A stretch of DNA of 64,000 nt from Chitinophagaceae bacterium (GCA_016719165.1 JADKAJ010000005.1:62001-126000), one strand, 5' to 3'. Shown: positions 37,314 through 46,255, counted from the stretch's first letter. Program-made: numbers and translations. Notes: generated by a model not told the origin, from the sequence alone.

Positions 37314-37628
37314 ATGAATTTGGTGTCCTTACCCGCCTCTTTTTCGAGTTTAAACCTGGTCTCAAAAACCCTCATTTTTCCCTTTTTCGGTCAACCTGGC
37401 CAAATTTTAGAGATTCTGTCCGCTCATCCCAAAAAGTCGCCACTTATATGATAGGGGGGCATTTCTGTAACCCAATTTAAGGCACTGCGTCACACTATTG
37501 TAATCCGGAACGGCCGATTATCCCTAAAATAGGCCGTTTAATTTAAAACACTGTTCTATGTAATACAAAGTACCAATCTTTGACCTGTAATAACTAAAAA
37601 CAAGTACTTACTTATAAAAATTGAAAAT
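37314..37628 (+). other. Intergenic leader region upstream of the first barrel receptor
   Basis: 315 bases without a gene. It holds a hairpin CGGCC...GGCCG (about 37510-37540) and a near -7 box AATCTTTG (one mismatch, about 37572). I could not identify convincing LytTR-type paired repeats by eye. Confidence 0.4.
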
Positions 37629-40091
37629 ATGAGAAAATTATTAACTCTGCTGACGGTTGGCTTAACTGCCTTATCCTTTACAAGCCAGGCGCAGTTTACA
37701 GGAGGAAAAGTAAAAGGCACCGTAATTGACGGCAGTGCCAAAACAATTGAGTCTGCCACCATCACTTTATTGCGGGTGAAAGATTCTTCTGTAGCAAAAA
37801 TCACTGCTGCAGATAAAACCGGGAAGTTTGAATTCGAAGTTGTTCCTGAAGGAACTTATCTGGTTACGGTTAGCGCAGTAGGGCATAACAAAGGGTATTC
37901 CGCGGTTTTTGAGATAAATCCTGTATCTACCCTTGTGACTTTAAAAACGATTGAACTGATACCCCAGGCAAAATCTCTGGGTGGGGTAACCGTTACCGCG
38001 AAAAAGCCATTGATCGAACAAAAGATCGACCGTACCATAGTTAATGTGGAGGCATCAGTTACCAATGTAGGAACCTCAGCCATGGAAGTACTGGAAAAAT
38101 CTCCGGGGATCTCTATTGATAAAGATGGTAATATCAGCCTGAAAGGAAAACAAGGGGTGCAGGTTTATATTGATGGCCGCCCAACATACTTGTCGGGTAC
38201 CGACCTGGCTAATTATCTCCGTAGCCTCAGCAGTAGTCAGTTGGATCAGATTGAAATCATGACCAATCCACCAGCTAAATATGACGCTGCCGGTAATAGC
38301 GGTGTAATTAATATAAAAACAAAGAAGACCAAACAATTTGGTTATAATGGTAATTTATCTTCTACTTACAGCCAGGGTCGTTATGCAAAGCTGAATGAGT
38401 CATTTAGTTTTAATTACAGGAAAAATAAAGTGAACTTCTTTTCTACACTTGGCTTTAACAGTAGAAAAAATTTCCAGGATCTTAATATACAACGAAAATT
38501 TATTGAGTCTTCCACAAAAGAGGTCAAGTCAAATTTCGAACAATTGTCAAGAATCAGGGACAATGGTAAATCACACAATGCAAAATTGGGAATGGATTAT
38601 TTTGCTTCAAAGAAAACCACATTAGGAGTAGTGTTTTCAGGTTTTTATAATCCTGGTAAATTTGGAAACCACAGTGATGTAATGATCTATGATCCTGCCA
38701 TGTCTTTATTGAGTCAAACCCTGGCGAGTACAAGTAATGACAGGAAATGGAAAGGATTCAGTACTAACCTGAATTTACGTCATGTATTTGATTCAACAGG
38801 CAGAGAGTTAACAGTTGATGTTGATTACCTGACTTATCGTAGTAAAAACAGCCAGGACCTGATTAATGCTTACTACGATGCACATGGGATGCCTACCATT
38901 AAAGCAGATACTCTTTTGGGTAGTCTGCCGCAGGATATCAATATATATACTGCTAAAATGGATTACACACATCCCCTGAATAAAGGTGCAAAATTCGAGG
39001 CAGGTGTTAAAACAAGTTTTGTGAATACCGATAACAATGCGATTTATGATAGTGTAAATTATGGTGTGAGAATCAGAGATATTGGGCGTACCAATCATTT
39101 TATATATGATGAAAATGTGAATGCAGCTTATGTTAATTACAGCAGGCCATTGACTAAAAAATTGTTTGGACAATTTGGTGTAAGACTGGAGAATACCAAT
39201 GCGAACGGGAACCAGGTAACAACAGGAGAGAAGTTCAAGCGTAACTATACACAATTGTTCCCAACTGCTTTTCTACAATACAAGGCAAGTGAAAAGCATA
39301 GTTTGGTACTTAATTATGGCCGACGGATAGATCGTCCTGATTATGAAGATTTAAATCCGTTTATCATTTTTCTAGATAAATATACATTCGAACAGGGTAA
39401 CCCTAACCTGAAACCACAATTCTCTCATAACATTGAGTTGACACATACATTTAAAGGATTTTTGAATACGACATTGAATTATACAAGAACAACCGATATA
39501 ATTAATGATGTGCTGGAACAGGATCCTGATAAAAACGAGACTGTAATCAGGAATCAGAATATAGCCAAACAACGTCAGTACGGTATAGCAGTAAGTGCAG
39601 GAGGTCAGATCACCAAGTGGTGGAGTGGAAACATCTATGCAAATATTTATAATAACCGCTTTGAAGGAATAATAAATGGTGACCAGGTGGATATCAGTGC
39701 TACAACAGGCCAGTTCAATGCCTCAAACCAGTTTAAGTTCTCAAAAACATGGAGTGCCGAGCTGAGCGGATTCTACAGAACAGGCGGTGTGGATGGTGTT
39801 TTCAGGATCAATGGATTTGGAATGATGAATATGGGGATCAGTAAGCAGATTCTTAAAGGAAAAGGTTCATTGCGTTTCAATGTTCGTGATGTGCTTTATT
39901 CCCAAAAGATAAATGGAAGTATTAAATATGGTAATGTAGATGCGGCTTTCCAGCAACAAAGGGATTCAAGGCAGGCTGCAATTGGGTTTACATACCGGTT
40001 CAGCAAAGGAAAAATCAATGGCAACGGTCAAAAGAAAAAAACAGGTGGTGCTTCAGAAGAACAAAACCGTGTAAAGACCGGGGGCGAATAA
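37629..40091 (+). CDS. TonB-type outer-membrane barrel receptor, paralogue 1
   Basis: 820 residues. Signal peptide (MRKLLTLLTVGLTALSFTSQAQ), a carboxypeptidase-regulatory-like beta-sandwich (about 25-110; GTVIDGSAKTIESATITLL), a plug domain (TVTAKKPLIEQKIDRTIVNV, VLEKSPGISIDKDGNISLKG, IEIMTNPPAKYDAAGNSGVINI) and a long beta-barrel of the outer membrane beta-barrel family 3 type (about 230-800). No SusD partner gene is adjacent, so it is not a classical SusC/D pair. It may import a nutrient or peptide. It is about 50 percent similar by eye to the next gene. Confidence 0.88.
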   Translation: MRKLLTLLTVGLTALSFTSQAQFTGGKVKGTVIDGSAKTIESATITLLRVKDSSVAKITAADKTGKFEFEVVPEGTYLVTVSAVGHNKGYSAVFEINPVSTLVTLKTIELIPQAKSLGGVTVTAKKPLIEQKIDRTIVNVEASVTNVGTSAMEVLEKSPGISIDKDGNISLKGKQGVQVYIDGRPTYLSGTDLANYLRSLSSSQLDQIEIMTNPPAKYDAAGNSGVINIKTKKTKQFGYNGNLSSTYSQGRYAKLNESFSFNYRKNKVNFFSTLGFNSRKNFQDLNIQRKFIESSTKEVKSNFEQLSRIRDNGKSHNAKLGMDYFASKKTTLGVVFSGFYNPGKFGNHSDVMIYDPAMSLLSQTLASTSNDRKWKGFSTNLNLRHVFDSTGRELTVDVDYLTYRSKNSQDLINAYYDAHGMPTIKADTLLGSLPQDINIYTAKMDYTHPLNKGAKFEAGVKTSFVNTDNNAIYDSVNYGVRIRDIGRTNHFIYDENVNAAYVNYSRPLTKKLFGQFGVRLENTNANGNQVTTGEKFKRNYTQLFPTAFLQYKASEKHSLVLNYGRRIDRPDYEDLNPFIIFLDKYTFEQGNPNLKPQFSHNIELTHTFKGFLNTTLNYTRTTDIINDVLEQDPDKNETVIRNQNIAKQRQYGIAVSAGGQITKWWSGNIYANIYNNRFEGIINGDQVDISATTGQFNASNQFKFSKTWSAELSGFYRTGGVDGVFRINGFGMMNMGISKQILKGKGSLRFNVRDVLYSQKINGSIKYGNVDAAFQQQRDSRQAAIGFTYRFSKGKINGNGQKKKTGGASEEQNRVKTGGE

Positions 40092-40131
40092 TTATATAAA
40101 GAACGTTAACCAATAAACCTTACCTGTGTAT

Positions 40132-40164
40132 TCCCTCTGTCATTTGGCAGAGGGATTTTTTTTT
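40132..40164 (+). terminator. Terminator of barrel receptor 1
   Basis: CCCTCTG / CAGAGGG with loop TCATTTGG, followed by a run of nine or more T. Confidence 0.92.
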
Positions 40165-40165
40165 A

Positions 40166-40254
40166 GAATGTTAATGGCTCATTAACATTCGTGTTGAATA
40201 ACGCAGCCTTTTTACCGCTTGTGTATAGGCATGAATATATTGCCCTTCAACACG
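40166..40254. repeat. Nested inverted repeats upstream of barrel receptor 2
   Basis: GAATGTTAATG (40166-40176) and CATTAACATTC (40180-40190) are perfect 11-base arms with a 3-base loop. Directly after, CGTGTTGAA (40190-40198) pairs with TTCAACACG (40246-40254). No T-run follows the first hairpin, so it is not a normal terminator. Possible operator or leader structure for the receptor gene starting at 40341. Confidence 0.65.
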
Positions 40255-40340
40255 AAAACTACGAAACTTGTCATAATTCGTTTCAGCTATAGCTGCTAAT
40301 GATTCAATTTTATTGCTGTTTCAATCATTAACCATTAGCC

Positions 40341-42815
40341 ATGAATATGAGAAAGTATCTAACCTTCTGTTATCTCCTTTTTGTTTGCACTACAGGTGTA
40401 TTTGCACAAAACAAAACTGGTAAAGTGTCTGGCCAGGTGCTGGACATAACCAATAAACCCCTTTCTGCTGTTTCTGTATCGTTATTAAAGACCGTTGATT
40501 CAGCACTGGTAAAAACGGCTGTAACAGGTAAAGACGGCAAGTATGAATTTGAAAACATAGCCGATGGGGAGTATCTTATTTTAACTTCTGCTGTTGGGTT
40601 TGAAAAAATTTACAGCAACAGTTTTTCAATTGCAGCAACCAGTAATAGTGTTGAAGTGGCTGCCTTAAAAATGTCAGTGGCTTCAAAGAGCCTTGAAGGG
40701 GTAACTATCACTGCTAAAAAACCATTTATTGAAACAAAGATTGATAAAACCGTGGTGAATGTAGATGCTTCTCCTACCAATGCAGGCGCTACTGCTCTTG
40801 AAGTATTGGAAAAGTCTCCCGGTATAATGGTAAATAATGATGGGGTTATTAGCTTGCGGGGGAAGGCGGGTGTAATAGTAATGATGGATGGTAAGCCAAC
40901 TTTTTTATCCCCTTCTGATCTTGCCAACCTGCTGAAGAATATGCCTGCTTCAGCTATTGACCAGATCGAGATCATGACCAATCCTTCTGCTAAATATGAT
41001 GCATCCGGCAATTCTGGTGTTATTAATATCAAAACAAAAAAAGGAAGAGCTGCCGGGCTTAATGGTTCGGTAATGGTAGGCCTGACGACAAGCTATTTTG
41101 AACAGAACGGTACACTTTATGTGATTCCAAAATCTCAAAACAGTATAAATTTCAATTACAGGAAGAATAAGATCAATTTTTTTGGTAATTATAATCCGAA
41201 TGTTTTCAGTGGAAGAAGTTCGCTGGACATCACCCGAACTAAATTAGATGCCAATAAGAATGTATTGGGGTATAACGATGTGGAAACAAGTTTCAAATTT
41301 GGTAACAATAACCATACACTTAAACTAGGCCTGGATTTCTTTGCGGATAAGAAGAATACTTTTGGAATAGTGGTCAGCGGGTTTACATTTACGGGCCATC
41401 CGACTCCCGGAACCATTACCACTACATCTGACGAGAACAATCAGCCATTATCAATCATGGTTTCGCAGACTGAAAACAAGCTGAGGTTTCAGAATTTTAC
41501 TTCTAATTTCAATTATCGTCATCAGTTCGATTCATCCGGCCGTGAATTAACTGTCGACCTGGATTTTATTGCTTACGACAATACTTCCAGGATGATGCTG
41601 ACTACTGATTTCTTTGACGGGTCTCATCAGCCGGCAGGAGATCAGCTGGTATTAAAGGGGTATTTACCATCCAGTATAAAGATATATTCGGCAAAATCAG
41701 ACTATGTACACCCGTTTAAAAAGGGGGGAAGATTAGAAGCTGGTATTAAAAGCAGCTATGTAACCAATGATAACCTGGTTAATTATGAAAGATGGGATGT
41801 AAGCAAATGGATAGCTGACGGAAGGTCAAACCATTTTATTTATGATGAAAATATAAATGCAGTTTACCTGAATGCCAACAAACAAATGAAAAAATGGTCA
41901 TTCCAGGGAGGCTTGAGACTGGAAAATACCGTTGCTAAAGGCTACCAGGTAACCAATGACTCATCCTTTAAAAGGAATTTCACTAATTTATTTCCAAGTG
42001 CTTTTGTCAGCTATGCAGCCAATAAGGATAATCAGCTTACTGTCTCTTACAGCCGCAGGATCACAAGGCCCAATTACCAGGATCTGAACCCCTTTATTTA
42101 TTTCCTTGATTCTTTGTCCTACAGGAAAGGAAATCCATTCCTGCTCCCGCAGTTTACCCATAATATTGAATTAAGCCATTCTTTTAAAGGTAAATTGATA
42201 ACCACCCTGAACTATAACACCACAAATGATGTTATCTCACAAATTTTAAAGGCTGACGGGGACCTGGTTTTTCTAACATCTGATAATGTTGCCAGATTCA
42301 GAAATATAGGTATTGCGATTACAGCACCTATACCAGTAACAAAGTGGTGGACTTCCAACATTTTTACCAATATCTACAATAATCATTATGAAGGAATGTA
42401 TGAAGGCAAGCCTTTGGATATTTCCTATACTTCCTTTATGATCAATATGACACAAACCTTCACATTGAAACAGGGTTTTACACTGGAGATGACGGGTTTT
42501 TACAGGGCAAAAGGTGTTGATCAGCTAAGTATCAATGAGCCAATGTATGTAATAAGTTTTGGAGGTCAAAAGCAGGTATTGAAAGGCAAGGGCACACTCC
42601 GTATCAATCTTCGTGACCCATTTTGGTTACAGCGTTACAAAGGAAGTACACAGTATGATATTATTGATACAAGGGTACAGAGCCGCTGGGATAATCGCCA
42701 GGTTACCGCCTCATTTACTTATCGATTTGGGAAAAATGGTCAGCAAAACTCACCCCGTCGCCGCAACAGTGCTTCACAGGACGAACAAAACCGGGTAGGG
42801 CAGGGTGGCCAGTAA
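40341..42815 (+). CDS. TonB-type outer-membrane barrel receptor, paralogue 2
   Basis: 824 residues (a second in-frame ATG at 40347 is equally good). Same plan as the preceding gene: signal peptide, carboxypeptidase-regulatory-like domain (GQVLDITNKPLSAVSVSLL), plug (KPFIETKIDKTVVNVDASPT, IEIMTNPSAKYDASGNSGVI) and family-3 barrel; both end in a charged Gln/Asn-rich tail with EEQNRV or DEQNRV. The tandem arrangement shows a gene duplication. Between the two genes lie a terminator and a set of inverted repeats, so they appear to be controlled separately. Substrate unknown. Confidence 0.88.
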   Translation: MNMRKYLTFCYLLFVCTTGVFAQNKTGKVSGQVLDITNKPLSAVSVSLLKTVDSALVKTAVTGKDGKYEFENIADGEYLILTSAVGFEKIYSNSFSIAATSNSVEVAALKMSVASKSLEGVTITAKKPFIETKIDKTVVNVDASPTNAGATALEVLEKSPGIMVNNDGVISLRGKAGVIVMMDGKPTFLSPSDLANLLKNMPASAIDQIEIMTNPSAKYDASGNSGVINIKTKKGRAAGLNGSVMVGLTTSYFEQNGTLYVIPKSQNSINFNYRKNKINFFGNYNPNVFSGRSSLDITRTKLDANKNVLGYNDVETSFKFGNNNHTLKLGLDFFADKKNTFGIVVSGFTFTGHPTPGTITTTSDENNQPLSIMVSQTENKLRFQNFTSNFNYRHQFDSSGRELTVDLDFIAYDNTSRMMLTTDFFDGSHQPAGDQLVLKGYLPSSIKIYSAKSDYVHPFKKGGRLEAGIKSSYVTNDNLVNYERWDVSKWIADGRSNHFIYDENINAVYLNANKQMKKWSFQGGLRLENTVAKGYQVTNDSSFKRNFTNLFPSAFVSYAANKDNQLTVSYSRRITRPNYQDLNPFIYFLDSLSYRKGNPFLLPQFTHNIELSHSFKGKLITTLNYNTTNDVISQILKADGDLVFLTSDNVARFRNIGIAITAPIPVTKWWTSNIFTNIYNNHYEGMYEGKPLDISYTSFMINMTQTFTLKQGFTLEMTGFYRAKGVDQLSINEPMYVISFGGQKQVLKGKGTLRINLRDPFWLQRYKGSTQYDIIDTRVQSRWDNRQVTASFTYRFGKNGQQNSPRRRNSASQDEQNRVGQGGQ

Positions 42816-42884
42816 CTAATTAATTTTACAGTTTTCTCCTGTGTTGATATGTGAGAGGTCCTTCTTTTCCAAGAGGGACTTATT

Positions 42885-42892
42885 TATATTTG
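42885..42892 (+). promoter_or_regulatory. Bacteroidetes -7 promoter box for yajQ
   Basis: TATATTTG, exact match, 23 bases before the ATG at 42916. Confidence 0.65.
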
Positions 42893-42915
42893 TGTTTCAA
42901 TCAAAACATACCACT

Positions 42916-43407
42916 ATGCCATCCTTTGATATTGTAAGTAAAGTAGAAGCACAGGCATTAGACAATGCCGTGAATGTTACGAACAAAGAAATCACCAACC
43001 GCTTTGATTTTAAAGGATCACATGTGGTCATCAACCTGGATAAAAAGGATTTTTTGATAAAACTGGAAACTGATGATGATATGAAAATGGGGCAGTTGAT
43101 CGATGTGCTTATCAACCGTGCACACAAGCAGGGCATAGCCCCGGAAGCTTTTGATGCGTCAAAGCAGGGAGCTCAAAGTGGGAAAACTTGGAAGAAGGAA
43201 GTAAAAGTAAGAAACGGCCTGGCGCAGGAAGATGCAAAAAAGATAGTAAAGCTTATAAAAGACGCCGGATTAAAAGTACAGGCTTCCATTAACGATGACC
43301 TGGTAAGGGTAACCGGCAAAAAAATTGATGATCTGCAATCCGTAATTCAGCTTTGCAAAACATCTAATCTTAATATTCCTTTGCAATATGTGAATATGCG
43401 GGACTAA
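42916..43407 (+). CDS. yajQ: YajQ-family nucleotide-binding protein
   Basis: 163 residues from the ATG at 42916 (MPSFDIVSKVEAQALDNAVN), the conserved start of the family; an upstream in-frame ATG precedes the promoter. The whole chain matches YajQ/DUF520: TNRFDFKGSHVVINLDKKD, GKTWKKEVKVRNGLAQEDAKKIVKLIK and a C-terminal FRLVQ-like region. The fold is two RRM-like domains; homologues bind GTP or c-di-GMP and influence virulence or translation (reported in other species). The role here is unknown. Confidence 0.93.
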   Translation: MPSFDIVSKVEAQALDNAVNVTNKEITNRFDFKGSHVVINLDKKDFLIKLETDDDMKMGQLIDVLINRAHKQGIAPEAFDASKQGAQSGKTWKKEVKVRNGLAQEDAKKIVKLIKDAGLKVQASINDDLVRVTGKKIDDLQSVIQLCKTSNLNIPLQYVNMRD

Positions 43408-43441
43408 TAGCTTGGTAAACCTGTTTTTAGCTGCTTTCTCT

Positions 43442-43479
43442 GTGCATAACAAAGTGCAAAACCGGTGCATATCAAAGTG
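43442..43479 (+). promoter_or_regulatory. Direct-repeat operator-like element
   Basis: GTGCATAACAAAGTG (43442-43456) and GTGCATATCAAAGTG (43465-43479) match in 14 of 15 positions with 23 bases between starts, about two helix turns. They end 8 bases before the -33 box of the promoter at 43488-43520, the position expected for an activator site. Confidence 0.6.
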
Positions 43480-43487
43480 TTCATAAA

Positions 43488-43520
43488 TTTGGAAACAGGT
43501 GTTTCAGGATAGTATATTTG
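43488..43520 (+). promoter_or_regulatory. Bacteroidetes promoter of a small transcription unit
   Basis: -33 TTTG (43488-43491), 21-base spacer and -7 TATATTTG (43513-43520). Expected transcript start near 43527. A second, overlapping -7-like TAAATTTG is at 43484-43491. Confidence 0.65.
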
Positions 43521-43526
43521 AAATAC

Positions 43527-43687
43527 AACTGCACGACGTTTTAGCAATAAAACGAAATGCAAGAGGAAAGAAAGAAACCCCTCAAAAGGTGGAAATCGAT
43601 CCCGGGAGAAACGGAAGCCCCTTAAAAGGTGAAAGTAACTCCAGAAAGCATCGGGTAAGTAAACAGAAGGCGCAAGCCAGAAAGTAA
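43527..43687 (+). other. Unresolved small unit: purine-rich RNA or short basic protein
   Basis: Downstream of the promoter lies a purine-rich stretch. One frame from the ATG at 43557 reads MQEERKKPLKRWKSIPGETE and two more residues, then stops. The frame one base back is open from before 43499 to the TAA at 43685-43687 and ends RKHRVSKQKAQARK. A -1 shift at CCCCTTAAAA (about 43618-43627) would join them into one basic peptide of about 43 residues; alternatively a GTG at 43589 starts a 32-residue product. It could also be a non-coding RNA. I do not recognise a family. Neighbours are yajQ and L31. Confidence 0.35.
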
Positions 43688-43739
43688 GCTCACTTGGTGC
43701 TTTCGTATTTTCAGGCTTTTCCTCTTTATTTCAATAAGA

Positions 43740-43771
43740 TTTGGCCGAAAGCCTTCTCCAGCCTATCTTTG
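43740..43771 (+). promoter_or_regulatory. Bacteroidetes promoter of rpmE2
   Basis: -33 TTTG (43740-43743), 20-base spacer, -7 TATCTTTG (43764-43771). Leader of about 60 bases to the L31 ATG at 43837. Confidence 0.75.
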
Positions 43772-43836
43772 CCAACCAAAAATTTATCAATTCATCTGTA
43801 CGGCAAAATCCGTGCAGCCTTCAAAATCATCGAGTT

Positions 43837-44091
43837 ATGAAAAAAGGAATCCATCCCGATAGTTATCGGTTAGTAGTTTTCAAAGACATGAGTAATGGCC
43901 ATACATTTCTGAGCCGCTCTACTGCAGCCTCTAAAGAGTCTGTAAAATGGGAAGATGGGAATGAGTATCCACTCATAAAGCTGGAGATTTCCAATACTTC
44001 TCACCCTTTCTTTACCGGCAAGAACATGCTGGTTGACACTGCTGGCCGTATCGACAAATTCAAGAAGAAGTACGCAAAAAAGGCAGAATAA
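43837..44091 (+). CDS. rpmE2: 50S ribosomal protein L31, type B
   Basis: 84 residues from the ATG at 43837 (MKKGIHPDSYRLVVFKDMSN). Type B features: the loop GHTFLSRSTAASKESVKWEDG, the motif SHPFFTGKNMLVDTAGRIDKF, and no cysteines, so it lacks the zinc-binding CxxC of type A. It binds the large subunit next to the small-subunit head bridge. Frames starting further upstream would run through the promoter and are rejected. In many bacteria the zinc-free form is the one used under zinc limitation; in this phylum it is often the only L31. Confidence 0.95.
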   Translation: MKKGIHPDSYRLVVFKDMSNGHTFLSRSTAASKESVKWEDGNEYPLIKLEISNTSHPFFTGKNMLVDTAGRIDKFKKKYAKKAE

Positions 44092-44156
44092 TATTAACTT
44101 TAAACACTACTCTGAGCGAAAGCGAGGAGTTTTGTTTTTCATGGCTATACTTTAGA

Positions 44157-44190
44157 CCTCCCGATTCTTCGGGAGGTTGTTTATTTTTAC
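44157..44190 (+). terminator. Terminator after rpmE2
   Basis: CCTCCCGA / TCGGGAGG with loop TTCT, followed by TTGTTTATTTTT. A weaker hairpin with T-run lies at 44108-44139. The last bases come close to the start of the next gene at 44207. Confidence 0.8.
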
Positions 44191-44206
44191 ACATATTCAA
44201 AACTCC

Positions 44207-45385
44207 ATGAACAAGATAATTTTTACCGAAGAATTCTGCCAGCCGGAAAACCTGCACCCTTTTACTTTAACCCGTCAGATCCAGGATATCCGTATCGGCA
44301 TCCTTACTATCAGGGAAAAATGGGAACTGATGCTTGGTTTGATTTCGTATGATAAGAAAGAAGATGACTATAAAGATCTCGACCGTTCCGTTAATATCGA
44401 TGAAGTGATAGGGGATGATGTATGCTTCATGATCCACGGCAATGTTTTACCAACTTCTAAATTAGTAAAAGCTATCCTTCGTCTTAAGGAAGGGGAATTT
44501 ATTGCCACACCCGGAGGTAACAGTGTTGCCTTTTGCATCACCAAAAATGAAATTGCCGATAAATATAAAATAAAAGTTGGCCATGCGGTTACATACAGGG
44601 AGGAAATAAAAACTATTCAATTCCCATGGGATATTTTTCACCTGAATGATTGGGCTATCCGCCAGGATTTTGAATTACTTACTTCTAAACGGAAATCACA
44701 ACCGATTTCAAAAACCAATAAAGTAATTAAGCCATCACAACTATTTATTGAAAAAGGTGCTAAAGTTGAGCATTGTATTATTAATGCTTCTACTGGTCCG
44801 GTTTATATCGGAAAGGACGCTGAAGTAATGGAAGGATGTGTTATCAGGGGACCCTTTTCCCTGGGAGAAAAAGCCTGTTTGAAAATGGGGACCAAAGTTT
44901 ATGGTGCTACAACAGTAGGCCCGCAATCTGTAGTTGGAGGAGAAATTAAAAACTCAGTTTTGTTTGGGTACAGCAATAAAGCTCATGAGGGTTATCTTGG
45001 GGATTCAGTCATCGGCGAATGGTGTAACATGGGAGCCGGTACTACGAATTCCAATTTAAAGAATAATGCCAGTGATGTAAAAGTATGGACACCCAAAGGA
45101 GAGTTGAATGCAGGACCTAAATGCGGGGTGATGATGGGTGATTATTCCAGGACTGCCGTTAATACTGCAATTAATACCGGAACGGTGATCGGCGTAAGTT
45201 GTAATGTATTTGGTTCGGGTCTTACTCCTAAATATATACCCAATTTTTCGTGGGGTAGTGAAGGTGTAAAACGCTATGAATTTGAAAAGGCTTTGCTGGA
45301 TATCGAAGACTGGAAAAAATTGAAAGGACAAATAATATCGGATGATGAGAAAAGCATTTTGAAGTATATATTTGAGAAATTTTAA
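44207..45385 (+). CDS. GlmU-analogue sugar nucleotidyltransferase/acetyltransferase
   Basis: 392 residues from the ATG at 44207. The N-terminal half (MNKIIFTEEFCQPENLHPFTL..., TRQIQDIRIGILTIREKW) has the NTP_transf_4-type nucleotidyltransferase domain of the Bacteroidetes GlmU analogue; the C-terminal half (about 195-360) is a left-handed beta-helix with hexapeptide repeats (VYIGKDAEVMEGCVIRGPF, GEWCNMGAGTTNSNLKNN). It probably makes UDP-N-acetylglucosamine for peptidoglycan and lipopolysaccharide in place of standard GlmU (family inference). tpiA follows 8 bases later. Confidence 0.87.
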   Translation: MNKIIFTEEFCQPENLHPFTLTRQIQDIRIGILTIREKWELMLGLISYDKKEDDYKDLDRSVNIDEVIGDDVCFMIHGNVLPTSKLVKAILRLKEGEFIATPGGNSVAFCITKNEIADKYKIKVGHAVTYREEIKTIQFPWDIFHLNDWAIRQDFELLTSKRKSQPISKTNKVIKPSQLFIEKGAKVEHCIINASTGPVYIGKDAEVMEGCVIRGPFSLGEKACLKMGTKVYGATTVGPQSVVGGEIKNSVLFGYSNKAHEGYLGDSVIGEWCNMGAGTTNSNLKNNASDVKVWTPKGELNAGPKCGVMMGDYSRTAVNTAINTGTVIGVSCNVFGSGLTPKYIPNFSWGSEGVKRYEFEKALLDIEDWKKLKGQIISDDEKSILKYIFEKF

Positions 45386-45393
45386 AACTGAAT

Positions 45394-46155
45394 ATGAGAA
45401 AACAAATCGCTGCAGCTAACTGGAAGATGAATCTTACATACCAGAACGGAGAAAAATTACTGGATGACATTTTAGATGCCAATATAAAACTGTCTTCTCA
45501 CCAGTTGGCCATTTTTGCAGTCCCTTATCCTTACCTGATAATGACAAGAAGTGAAGTGGAAGATGAGAAAAATTATTATGCAGCAGCTCAAAATTGTCAT
45601 CATAAAAGATCAGGTGCTTATACTGGCGAGGTATCAGCAGATATGCTTCATTCTATTGGCATCAACTATTGTGTTGTCGGTCACAGCGAAAGAAGAGAAT
45701 ATAACGGGGAGACGAATGCAATGCTCGCAGACAAAGTGAATCTTTGCTATGAAAATAATATAATACCGGTATTTTGTTGTGGAGAGCCACTTGCTATCCG
45801 TGAGGAAGGTACTCAAAATAGTTATGTCGCTGCACAATTGAGAGAATCTTTGTTTCATCTGCCTGCGGAAAAGATCAAAGAGATTATTATAGCCTATGAA
45901 CCAATCTGGGCGATTGGTACCGGTAAAACTGCCACTACTGAACAGGCACAGGAGATACATCATTTTCTTCGTACTGTGATTGCTGATCAGTATAGTGAAT
46001 CAGTGGCAGATGATATTCCAATTCTGTATGGCGGTAGTGTGAAAGCAAATAATGCAAAGGAATTATTCAGCTGTCCTGATGTGGATGGAGGGCTGGTAGG
46101 CGGGGCTTCATTAGTGGCGGAAGATTTTATTGAGATCATAAAGGCACTGAAGTGA
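45394..46155 (+). CDS. tpiA: Triosephosphate isomerase
   Basis: 253 residues, one TIM barrel, usual length. Catalytic residues visible: Lys in AANWKMNL (residue 11-12), electrophile His in VVGHSERRE, base Glu in IIAYEPIWAIGTGKTAT, and the phosphate loop YGGSVKANN plus GGLVGGASL. Interconverts dihydroxyacetone phosphate and glyceraldehyde 3-phosphate. Starts 8 bases after the GlmU-analogue gene; a shared transcript is likely. Confidence 0.97.
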   Translation: MRKQIAAANWKMNLTYQNGEKLLDDILDANIKLSSHQLAIFAVPYPYLIMTRSEVEDEKNYYAAAQNCHHKRSGAYTGEVSADMLHSIGINYCVVGHSERREYNGETNAMLADKVNLCYENNIIPVFCCGEPLAIREEGTQNSYVAAQLRESLFHLPAEKIKEIIIAYEPIWAIGTGKTATTEQAQEIHHFLRTVIADQYSESVADDIPILYGGSVKANNAKELFSCPDVDGGLVGGASLVAEDFIEIIKALK

Positions 46156-46255
46156 TTCTATTGTAGGGTGTCCGGTTTATGCAGCCGGCAATCATTAGTC
46201 GGAAATACTTTCAACTTTTAACCTGTCAGTTATAGCCGCTCCATATCACATCGTA

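Noticed and set aside
37314..37628. LytTR binding sites upstream of the first receptor
   Set aside because: No paired direct repeats with the known consensus could be pointed out by eye.
43527..43687. Idea that the small unit is RNase P or 6S RNA
   Set aside because: The conserved RNase P blocks are not present and the length is too short; 6S-like central bubble not seen.
43854..43869. CCCGATAGTTATCGG palindrome at the start of rpmE2
   Set aside because: It is fully explained by the conserved L31 codons for HPDSYR; not evidence of an operator.
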